DNA from: Xanthoparmelia taractica
Lineage: Eukaryota; Ascomycota; Lecanoromycetes; Lecanorales; Parmeliaceae
NCBI GenBank assembly: GCA_033085395.1
Contig: JANQBS010000001.1
Span: 310,001 to 374,000 of the forward strand
DNA length: 64,000 nucleotides
Direction of reading: 5' to 3'
The notes beneath the pieces are model-generated. The model saw nothing but the letters and a program-made list of their open reading frames with translations. It searched no databases and had not been told where the DNA came from. Each line of letters opens with the position of its first letter. The stretch's first letter is position 1. Made by a program: the position numbers and the translations under genes. This document shows positions 54,841 to 64,000 of the stretch, piece after piece.

Positions 54841-56984
54841 TTTGCAGAGCTCTGATAACGAAGAGGTATTGAATGTAGAAGACCGTTCAGCCTCGGCACC
54901 CCTTGCGCTTGTAGCTCTTGTCAATGGGGATATAGCCTTCAAGCTCTGATATATATAACTGGTGCACGGTTGCTTCTGTCAATTCTAACACGAAGCTCGA
55001 AGTGTGTATTCTCAACAAACAAAGGTGCGAGCCGTTGAGTACTCGCAGCTTGGACCTGGTGGGGTAAAAGCGGGTCAGCCTTGGATCCGTCTGACAGCCT
55101 CGAGAATTGGGCAGCTGAAAGCAAAGAGGCACACTTACAACTCAATGGCAGACGAGGATCGATTGAGAGACAGCCAGCAGGTAGAGTCACAAGACTTTAC
55201 TGTCCTTTATCCCAGCTTTTGGAGAGTCGGTAGCTGTCCCTCGGTCTGGGCTGGGCTTGGCGTTTCCGTTATCGTCTATCGCTATCGATAAAGCGTGCAG
55301 ATGACCCCGCAGAAGGACGTGACCATGTGGGAAGATGACCAAGAGAGCACACGACGCAACCCACAATGGATTGAACGAGAGAAGTTGTTGCAACGAGTGT
55401 TAAGTCTGGAGAGCTTTGCTGCTGGAGGAGAAGGAGGAGGAGGAGGAGGAGGAGGAGGAGGAGAAAAGGTGAGATTCGGGGGGTGCCCCGCTAGAGCGGT
55501 GGAGCCTTGCTGCAAGGGCCTGGATCGAGGCTGCATTTGTCCACTTGCTGCCGAAGTCACCGAAAGCTTCTGGGTACTTTGCATGCATTGCCCTGTTCAT
55601 GTTGTATTTCAACATTTCTACAGAAATTTATTGCATCTGCGTGGTTCATTTTGGCTATTCAGCTGAAAGCATCTTCTCCTCTACAATCACATATGTATAA
55701 TCTGTGAAAGTTAGTGATACATTCGCGGGAGTGGGGGATTCGCTAGGTGACTGCGTAAAGTAGATGCTCCGGGAGGGGTACCCCAAAATCCAGTACTTCC
55801 TCGTTCACTAAAAGAGGCAAAGCACGCGAGGATGTACCGGCTTTGCCCTGAGTAAGCGGCTCGTGCGGTATTTATGTGCCCTGGTCAGGCCACTCATTGG
55901 CCATTCGCTTGCTATGACCTTTCCACATGCACAGCTGACTGGCGACGCCGAGCAACAAAGACCCCCGAATTTCCGTCGACTTTCCCGACTATTATTGGAG
56001 CTTCAACTGAGAAGGTAGCATCGTTCCCCAAAATACCACTGTCAGGAGCTTGGGTCGCAAGGGCACAGAAGAGGAAATGATAGAAACGGCCGCCAGCGTT
56101 CTAACCCGGAGGACTGGTAAAGCGTGGCAGAATGTGGGGAAGACAGCCCAATTGAGCCGCTCTCTGCGCAAACACTTCATACCGCAAGAACCGTTGCCAG
56201 CCCATCATATTGGAGTTGTTCCTATGTAAATTATCTCGTCGTAGTCGAGTAAATATCCAAAAGAAAGTGTGTGGATAAGTTGACACGGCTGCTGGCTAGC
56301 TCGCTGGCCATCAGACTGGCTATTCTGATCAGAGCGGTAGCTCAGATATACAAAAAATGCACTCAAAGATCCATCGCAGAACTCTTCGTGAAAGTTGACT
56401 TTGGCTGCGCCTTTCATCTTACTGTGACACAGCACCAGTAGGGCTCTACGCCCTGCCTCGTGCAAGCCATTGGCAAAGGGTAAGGCTGTGAGCGTGGAGT
56501 CTAATGTATGCCAGCCAGGAGCTGCAGGTATTACTATTGGGTTTAGAGGTATCTAGGCTCAGGACAATCTTCAACAAAAGAATTCCGGAAGCCGGTGTAT
56601 AGGACTTCTCCGACTAAAGAGCTGACAAGACAACCAGCTTGGCATCAAAGAACATGGCGAGAAATACAACGACAGAAAGCATGGGGTAAGGCATAAGAAG
56701 AGAGAACATGTAGACTAGCTTTCTCCGAGGATGTATCCAATGATACTATTGACCTCTTTCTACCAAGGTCGTGTATAATTAGAGACCTCGTCTCAACAGA
56801 CTCGATCCCTTACGCTACTGTGAGTCCTTGAATGGAGTAATGTTTCTAATTGAAAATAAAATTGAATTCGTTGCTTTCTGCTATCGTAGATAGATTCTCA
56901 ACCCATACCACCTATGATGAAGTAATGAATGAGCTAATGAATGAGCGTTAGCACCTGGGAAAGAGCAGATGTCTCGGGTCAAGC
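54841..56984. other. intergenic, no supportable gene
   Basis: About 2.1 kb. A GGA microsatellite (55424-55464) makes poly-Gly and poly-Ser shadow frames. The other short frames lack motifs. The first ~100 bases may contain a 5' exon of the F-box gene. Confidence 0.6.
55424..55464. repeat. (GGA)n microsatellite
   Basis: Nearly pure GGA/GGAG run, with a few AA interruptions. Confidence 0.9.
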
Positions 56985-58526
56985 CTAACGAAATAATAGC
57001 TCTGGAGGTAAGTCATGGTACATCTGATAATCAAATTCGTTACTCCATTCCAGCACGAAACATTTTGTAAGAGCGATAATTGCATTTGTTGACAGCCGTG
57101 AGCCTTTGCTCAAAACGTGTCGTTCCTTCCTCCAAAAGTCCGTCTCATCTAATACCGACGGACACTCATCCGAGAGGAGCAATGCGGCATCTGTCACCAC
57201 TCTCACCGAATCTCCAGAATTCCCGCTACCGGCGAGAACGGAATTGGCAGCGAGTTCAGCCATAGCGCCTCTGACGAATTCTGCCGACCATCCATTTGCT
57301 TGAAGCTGCTGTGGCTTCGAATCGATGAATCCACGAAGCCTTGATGCCAGACTCTGACGGAATTCGTCCATTGTCGGTTTGGCATAGGCAACAAGAATGT
57401 CACGAAGACCACGGTGAATAGACCATGACAAAGAAGACCAAGGCAAGCTATCTAGAGTTTGCTCCAAGATTCGTTGTTCCGCCTCTGGAATGAACATAGA
57501 CAACTGAGTGTTTCTCTCTTTGCTCGGCAAACGAAGCTCTATAAGGCCAGAAGGCGCCTCTTCATCAATTCGTCGGGCTAAGAGAAAGTCGACGTCGTAC
57601 ACCTTGCCACCCATCAGATTATATAGATGCCGACTCCCATGTGCGCCTGGGAAGCCTTTGCGCTGATACTCTAAAATCCAGGACCCAGGTGGCTTCCGAC
57701 CCGGAAAAGCACATTGGAATGACGTCCCGTTAGCCGAAGTAATGACGCCGGCCATCATTTGGACACACTTATCCACCCGCACCCGGAACATTGATGGATA
57801 TACATCTGTTGACATGGTATGAGAATCATGAGGATGAAAATGTACAAGGGCCGGGGCACCCAGAGGCCATTCGATATAAAAGTGCCCACAGTATGAAGCA
57901 TACGAGGCGCGGTGACCGCTAGCGTCACTATAGCGGAACATTGTTCGACCGTTGCAGAGAGCAAGGATTGTGATCAGTGTGGTGCGGGAGATCACGATGC
58001 ACGTTGTCGAATTGTGGCGTGTAAGAGACCGAGCCTGCAAAGATGCCCATGATTGCAGTTCCTGACGGAGGCCGACATTGGCTTCAATGTCTACTGTAAA
58101 GGCTGTCGGCGTCTTCGCCAAGTGCCCGTCAATGATTTCGGTCTTGGTGTCCGCTCTGTAGGCTCCGATATCGGACTCGTAGACTGGAGATGGTGCTCGC
58201 TCGTGGAAGATCGCTAGGATAGCGGTCCAGCTGGCCTTTCCAGTCTTCTCAGCTGGGAGCCTACTGACGCCGATGACATTGAGACCACAGAACCCATCAA
58301 CAAGCCTTGCGTATATGACCGGACCGACCGGAGTAGGCTGCGCTAGTCGATTCCAGGCCTTTTTGGGCTGGCGCTTTCTCCAGGCTCCCAAGTGGTCCTC
58401 AGTCCGAGACGTGTGGTATGGGTCCAATCGATCCTGGATAGCACTCGCTTGGGTGATAAGAGAGCCGAGCCCAATAGCAGTGACCATAAAGGACAGCCAT
58501 CCAGCAGTCGTTGCAGCAGCATTCAT
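56985..58526 (-). CDS. fungal-specific protein with one TM helix, unknown function
   Basis: Single exon, 513 aa, ATG at 58524-58526. Seen: N-terminal membrane helix, residues 8-30 (GWLSFMVTAIGLGSLITQA), then the basic and Trp/Pro-rich segment HLGAWRKRQPKKAWNRLAQP and a large globular part with YCGHFYIEWPLGAPALVHFH, PGSWILEYQRKGFPGAHGSR and FVLEWSNEFDYQMYHDLPPE. I recall this architecture from hypothetical proteins of filamentous fungi, but no domain name. Probably anchored by the N-terminus, orientation unknown. It lies next to a broken NACHT-ankyrin gene on the same strand. Intact frame; function not assigned. Confidence 0.7.
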   Translation of the reverse strand: MNAAATTAGWLSFMVTAIGLGSLITQASAIQDRLDPYHTSRTEDHLGAWRKRQPKKAWNRLAQPTPVGPVIYARLVDGFCGLNVIGVSRLPAEKTGKASWTAILAIFHERAPSPVYESDIGAYRADTKTEIIDGHLAKTPTAFTVDIEANVGLRQELQSWASLQARSLTRHNSTTCIVISRTTLITILALCNGRTMFRYSDASGHRASYASYCGHFYIEWPLGAPALVHFHPHDSHTMSTDVYPSMFRVRVDKCVQMMAGVITSANGTSFQCAFPGRKPPGSWILEYQRKGFPGAHGSRHLYNLMGGKVYDVDFLLARRIDEEAPSGLIELRLPSKERNTQLSMFIPEAEQRILEQTLDSLPWSSLSWSIHRGLRDILVAYAKPTMDEFRQSLASRLRGFIDSKPQQLQANGWSAEFVRGAMAELAANSVLAGSGNSGDSVRVVTDAALLLSDECPSVLDETDFWRKERHVLSKGSRLSTNAIIALTKCFVLEWSNEFDYQMYHDLPPELLFR

Positions 58527-59540
58527 GAAGGATGACTGTCATGAAAGGGAAAAGAATCAGTATATATTGCGGCTGCAGCCTTGTCTACTCACAAGGAATT
58601 GAAGGGGGCCAGCCCAATATATATCACGAGAAATGTACCGCATTATCGCAGCCTAAAATACTGTGCCTATCGGGTCAGGCCTCCGGGAGGAATCTGTTTT
58701 GGCTGATCAAACTGATCTCAAGATATGTGGCTAGAATTCGACCCTGCTAGGTGCCGAGGAGGTAAACCAAGGTAGTAAATGGAGAGGGACAAGCGACTAC
58801 GTGATTTCTCGCTGCATAGTGGCGCCCTTTAAGAAATGAGATTGTCATAGAAGTGACCAAACTCCACACATAGACGAATATCACTCAACTGAACGTGCCA
58901 GTGCGTAGCACCCTTTTGTAGAAAGTGATTGACTTGCAATTCATGGCATGATAGATTTCACCAGTCTTGACGAAGCCGACAAAATGCTTTCAAACTTTTC
59001 ATTGCGCGTAATGTAGAATTGGCTCTATCACCAAATGAAGGCGATTCTTTCATTACGAGAATCAGAAGGAGATTGTCGTGGCGGATTGGGTGCCCAACTG
59101 GGCTAGATAGCTGAGTCTAGCCCTAACCCTAATCCCTAAATCTCATCGCTTTATTATGTGGTTCTCGCTCCTGAATGGTCCCTGATAGGCCCAACTATTC
59201 CAGCACCGAGCCTGGCGCTCCACTAAAGAAGAATACGCTCTTACCATAGCAATCAATTGGTCGTTATTATACAACGTCCGGGGCCTCCTACTAGCAGGCA
59301 TGAATACACCGCCAGATGTTACCGCAGGAGATGTTGCTCGGGACCACTACAAGCGACTCAGACCCAGTTGCAAGCAGGGCATTGGTGATTTCATCGGCGC
59401 CCCTCGAACAATGTAAATATCCAGTAGTTCGCGCAGACACACTTTTGTTCCCCAAAGGTTCTCCTTGCTAGTATCCGCATTCTCTCTCTCAAAGCTTCCA
59501 AGCCTATCCTAGAAACCCATTGTATAAAACTTGAAACACA
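58527..59540. other. intergenic with short telomere-like motif
   Basis: About 1 kb between the TM protein gene and the NLR pseudogene. Contains CCCTAACCCTAATCCCTAA (59121-59139), about three copies of the telomere unit on this strand. No gene. Confidence 0.6.
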
Positions 59541-62500
59541 CTACGAATATGATGGCTGGCCTGGCCTAGACCGGAAGGGTACAAAGCCCGCTGCCCCTAC
59601 CGACCGCTCCATCGAGTCTTTCCCACTGCCAGCTACCTGGCTTCCAGTGCCAGTATCATCAATCCCAGCATCGCGAAAAAGAACAGTCGGGGCCCTCAGT
59701 AAAACCTGCCTCATATCCTCATTGCCAAACGCCGCAGCGATCTGTAGCGCCCTCAACCCATCGAGGTTCTGCACCGAGCGATCAACACCCTCATTCAGCA
59801 GCACATGCACCGCTTCCACATTTCCTTTTTCAACGGCGGTGAAAAAAAGCTTCTCTAGGTCTATCTCCTGCTTGTCGATGGAGGCACCGGCAACAATGAG
59901 TTCCAGCATAACGTCCTGGTGCCAGTTAGATTGTGCGAGGACGAGGGGCTTGTCGTCCCAGCGATCTCTAGGGCCGAGATATGCGCCATGACTGATGAGT
60001 AGGTCGATGGCGGTAAGATCGCCGTGCAGCGCTGCTAAATGCAAGGGCGTTCGCTTCCAGCGGTTGGGGGCGTCGATTGGGATGGCGCCGGCTTGCAAGA
60101 GCAAGGGCAAAATTCCCGTCCTGTTAGCGTCAATAGCACAGTGTAGAGCCGTATTCTCGCTGAAAGGCTCTGTGATCTTAAGGTCGGCTTGTTGTGTGCT
60201 TATGGCTTGGTCGAGAAGTTCTTCATTACCTAGCCTTGCCATTGGCCAGATTGGGAGCTGTGTGTTTTCTGGCAGCTGCTCTGGCTGACGGGCAAGCTGG
60301 GACTCTTCGAAGCTTTCAAGTAGGTCTACTATCTCGCTGTGTCCGTACTACCAAGCGACTAATTTCGGGGTCCTGCCGTAACGGTCTCTTAAGTTTGGGT
60401 CGGCGTTCTTTTCGAGTAGAAGAGATAAGACTGTTGCTTGGCCATACTGACTCGCGATATGCAAAGGCGTTCGCTCGCTCTTATCTCGGATGTTAGGATC
60501 GAGTCCCTTGTCGAGGAGCGTACGAGTTATGTTGGATCGATTCTTCTCACTAGCGCTGTGAAGAAGACTCTGCCCATTCTCATCAACTTCTTTGAGATTT
60601 CCACCCGCGTCTATCATCTCATTCAGAGCCTTTTCAGCCCCCTGCCTAACAGCATGCAGCATAGCGGTGCCCCCTAAGGACTCTTTCAAATCAATTCGAG
60701 CACCGCTCTTCTGAAGCAACCTGACAATTTCTTCGTGGTCTCTTTCCGCTGCCACTCTCAATGCAGTTCGGGCTTCGGCCCACTCTGTAATCGCCAATGT
60801 CTACACGAGCTCTAGACCTCAATAGAAGTTCCACGATTTGCACATGATCGTATTTAGAAGCGAGATAAAGCGCTGTCATCCCATTCACATCCTGAAGATC
60901 GATCTCAACGCCAGGATAGTCTAAAAGTCTACCAACAATCTCAACGTACCCTAACAACGCTGCAAGCATAAGAGCTGTTCGACGAAATTGCTTCGGATTG
61001 ACGGCATTGATATCGAGATCTGGCGGTACGAGCTCCGTGAGTAGTTCGACGACCTCATCATGCTGACCTAAGATAGCTTCGAACATTGCTGTTCTACCTC
61101 TGGCGATTACTTTCCGCAACGAAGCACCCAGTTTTAAGAGTTTTCAGACGGTTTCGGTATGTCCTTTCCGGCATGCGTACATCAACGGCGTCTGACTGTA
61201 TTTTGGCTCAGCAACGTCCACTGCGGACGTTTCAGGCTCGAGCGCAGTAATGGCGGACGAAAGCCCATACCACGTGCACACGTGCAATCTGTCCACCTGC
61301 ATTCGCACATCCCATACGTCATGTCCTCCTAGGTTCGTGAACCATGCTGCTTGAATGGCTGCATTCAACCGTCGATTATTAATGAATTGCATTGCTTTCA
61401 TTTGGAGAGGAGCGTCAGGATCTGTGATGGCATATGCGATGCGAACATGATCCCCCCAATACTGTGACGCATATCGAAGGAAGGGGTATCTAGTGTTTTT
61501 GATGGCCCAATATTCATCATCGCAGGCTTCAGATGGGATAACAAGGCTCAGATATTGCAAGCACGCTCGAGCAATCTCTAGCTCGACCTTTGCGAACCAT
61601 TTAAGCTGGCTCTCTTCACGTTCAAGGTATTCTCCCAATGACCGGTGCACGAGTTTAACATCCTTTCCGTGATCATTATCGTTATCCTCAATGATGACAA
61701 GCCCGGAGGTAATTTCTAGGATTCCATTGATGTCTGTCACTGCATCGGGGATAACTGCTTCTGGAAGATTCTCATCATCATCGCCACATTCCATAGTGGC
61801 AAGAGCGTGTTGCAGCTCTCCCATAGTCAATGGACGCCGCGCGCGAGTGATGAGACCGAGAATTCTAAATGCTCGATACCGGTCTTCTTTGCTGTCTTGC
61901 TTTTCAATACGATGCATTGACTCCTTGTAATTGTCATTAGTGTCCTCCGGGAAACTCGCTAAAACCTTCTTCAGCTCTCTCAAGTTCAATGCTTTCCTGA
62001 GGAGGTCCAGACAGTCTTGCAAACAGAAACCGGCCGTTCGCTTTTTTGACGACAGTAGAGATTACCTGGTCAGGTAAATGAGAATCTCTTTGGCACAGGC
62101 GTTGAAAGCGTGTCAAGTCAGGTTGATCTCCTGCCAATCGCTCATCCATAAGGATCAGGTTGTCATCTGCCATTTCCGCCCCAATCTCTCGTCTCACATA
62201 ATTTTGGACGTCTTGATCCGGTATGTCAACTTCAATTGGTCTAAATCCGTATGGTTCTGACAGCTCATGTGAAACGTCTTCACACCTAAGTCCTCTTCGC
62301 TGGCAATCAAGACACAGATCGTAATTACCATGGTTACATATGGGGCAGTGAAAGTATATAAAGATGTCTCGCTTGTTGCATCGATCACAGGTGCCGACTT
62401 TATTAGTGTCTTTTCTGGTTCCTCTCGTCATGGATACTAAGCTCGATTTACCCGGATGAAGTTTGAGCAACGTCTTTTTAAATTTCCTGCGTTCTTCGGA

Positions 62501-63204
62501 ATTGAGTTCGTCCCAGCCATCGACCACAAGGTAAAAGTGATCGTGGTGGTTGAGCTCCCACATCAGGATCTCGCGTATATCTGCATCGTACGACGTTGGC
62601 ATAAGCTCTAGTCTCTTGACTCTCTTATATAATTTCTTCAGTTCGTCGGGAATAGGGCGGAGCTCGTCAAGCTGATAGATTTGCTTCAGCAGACTCATCA
62701 TGAGATTGGGTGATGTCTGAACAGTTGCAGCTTTGTAGTCAAGGTAGACACAGAGTATGAGTGGAGGATCTTTGGTTCTGCTCCGAAGATGATGCGTGAG
62801 GATTGACGAGAGCACAGTCTTTCCCACCATGGGTTCACCTACACATTGCAAGTACCATTGATGACCTTGTTCAGCCCAGAACTGGAAACTTCGATCTTGC
62901 AATAGCCAGTCTCCCGTTTCCTTGAAGCATTCTGCGAACTTTTCTTGCTTGGCGAGGAATGAAAGCGGGGATAGCTAGGCTATGATCTCTGCCCTTTCAA
63001 TTTCATCCCTTTCCCGTTTTCTCCTTTCATTCTCCACTTTCTGAGCCAGCTCAATGTTGGACAAACGACGGGCCAACATTTTTTGTGGAGAATTGTCGAT
63101 TTCCCGATCTTTCTTGATATGGTTTAGAATCTCATTAGATATCTTCTTGGCTGAAAATATGGAGGTCTCGCAACCGCCGTGAAAAAGTTACGTCTATCGA
63201 CATT
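59541..63204 (-). pseudogene. NACHT-ankyrin (NLR-like) gene, several lesions
   Basis: Reads, from N to C: FHGGCETSIFSAKKISNEIL, a long charged helix, LSPLSFLAKQEKFAECF, P-loop GEPMVGKTVLSS (Walker A), FYLVVDGWDELNSEERRKF (Walker B), a ZZ-like zinc finger (CDRC, CPIC, CLDC), the winged-helix-like GELQHALATMECG with LVHRSLGEYLE, and about 10 ankyrin repeats (SERTPLHIASQYGQATVLSL, WKRTPLHLAALHGDLTAIDL). Known: STAND receptors for non-self recognition in fungi. Lesions: TAG at 62975-62977 (Trp expected), frameshift near 62012 (after GRFLFARL), TGA at 61144-61146, frameshift near 60783 and TAG at 60348-60350 (before YGHSEIVDLL). One more frameshift is likely near 63180. The 5' end is not defined. 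Confidence 0.85.
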
Positions 63205-63762
63205 CTAAGGACAATGCATGAGACAATTTCGGAAGAGGCACAAGATACAACAGTACATGTACAGTAGGCCAGCACAGTGGCAGCACCTCACTCTTGGCGG
63301 GAATGATTGTTGAGAAGTGTTAATGAGTAGGCATGGATTCAAATTATCCTGCACCACCATGTCTCACGGAAGCCAACCAGTGCAGGACATTCAGCTTCGC
63401 CACTTCCATGCCGGGCATCAGGCTGAGAGGCATTACTGAACCTGACTGCTGTAGCCTGCACTAAACTTCTCAGCTTCTGCCTACGGAGTCATCAGAATCT
63501 TTCAGCCTCGTCGGCTTCCCCACATCCTCGAAGAGCCATGTCGGTTCGATCCATTGCAACTATGTGCTCGGCCCTCTTCTGCCTTATGGTACAATGGAAA
63601 GCATTGAGCCCCTATCTGCTAACGCGTTGCCTAGTCTTTGGCTACTGATTTCATTGTATTTTGCTCGTCCCCATCCTCTAACGCCTTGCCTAATCGTTGG
63701 CAACTGATTCCATTATATTCCGCTCGTCATATGTTTACTGTCACTAAATATTCATTCTTATC
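63205..63762. other. intergenic, upstream of secreted peptide gene
   Basis: Contains a diverged 59-bp tandem duplication (63612-63729) directly before the small secreted-peptide ORF. Further upstream nothing is recognised. Confidence 0.6.
63612..63729. repeat. 59-bp tandem duplication, two diverged copies
   Basis: Copy 1 63612-63670 and copy 2 63671-63729 share the order CTAACGC.TTGCCTA, TTGGC, ACTGATT, CATT and GCTCGTC. Many of the differences are C/T or G/A. The second copy ends 33 bp before the ATG at 63763. Confidence 0.75.
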
Positions 63763-63975
63763 ATGTATACTACGCTCGTGGTTCAGCTTTTATTCTGGAC
63801 TTTGTCCAGCATAGCACTAGCAGATCCCTTAGCGTTGCCCACTTCCAGCGCTCCAATAGTCCAATCGACGGCTTGTGGCCTGATTGTGAAGTCTTGCAGT
63901 ATGTGTTACCGCTTGAACCGCTTGATTCATGCTCAATCTCTCCCAGACTCGACCTTTACCGCCAAACAAGCCTAA
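63763..63975 (+). CDS. short secreted peptide, possibly incomplete
   Basis: ATG at 63763 gives a signal peptide (MYTTLVVQLLFWTLSSIALA, cleavage near ADP). With an intron 63899-63946 (GTATGT...CCCAG, 48 nt) the product is 54 aa with two cysteines in the mature part (TACGL, KSC) and stops at 63975; unspliced it reads 70 codons to the same stop. The window ends 25 bases later, so further exons cannot be excluded. No family recognised. Secretion by the signal peptide is an inference. Confidence 0.4.
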   Translation: MYTTLVVQLLFWTLSSIALADPLALPTSSAPIVQSTACGLIVKSCSMCYRLNRLIHAQSLPDSTFTAKQA

Positions 63976-64000
63976 TAAGCGTGCCATTCAATCCAGCTGT

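Overview
This 64 kb window is nuclear DNA of a filamentous ascomycete (Pezizomycotina). The genes are close together, most introns are 46-62 nt with GT-AG ends and CTAAC/CTGAC-like branch points, and the gene set mixes eukaryotic core genes with fungal-specific families: HET, NACHT-ankyrin (NLR), LaeA-like methyltransferase, CENP-B-type HTH and fungal-type PXA proteins. The class cannot be fixed from sequence alone. All gene models were built by hand by matching reading phase across introns. Exon coordinates are given in the entries.

Layout. 0-7 kb: a LysM-lysozyme-like protein, a stretch of broken open segments, and a PXA-domain protein split by a 916-nt intron. 7-14 kb: a CENP-B-like DNA-binding protein and the DRG1 GTPase. 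16-24 kb: a small secreted protein, cysteine dioxygenase and a large Hos4-type ankyrin protein of the Set3 deacetylase complex. 24-28 kb: ribosomal protein eS12 and a myotubularin phosphatase. 28-40 kb looks accessory: paired repeats around a tRNA-Met-like sequence, a LaeA-like methyltransferase with an unexpected N-terminal membrane helix and a possible stop, a HET protein, a zinc-finger relic of a DUF3435/FluG-type protein and a small SWIM protein. 40-55 kb is a core block: an ADE4 copy carrying many lesions, uS3, PP2A scaffold subunit, cytosolic PheRS beta subunit, glycogenin and an F-box/LRR protein ending in a CaaX box. 55-64 kb is accessory again: a fungal membrane protein of unknown function, a broken NACHT-ankyrin gene and a short secreted peptide.

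Most notable observations. (1) The ADE4 gene (purine step 1) is broken by two in-frame stops, frameshifts and a mutated splice donor. (2) Inside it, several introns of 131-149 nt resemble one another in sequence, while the other introns are the usual ~50 nt. This is the signature of introner-like elements. (3) The NLR copy is also broken, and the stops in both genes fit C-to-T or G-to-A changes, as expected of repeat-induced point mutation (RIP). The core genes (translation, signalling, glycogen, ubiquitin) look intact. The accessory and defence-type genes are decaying.
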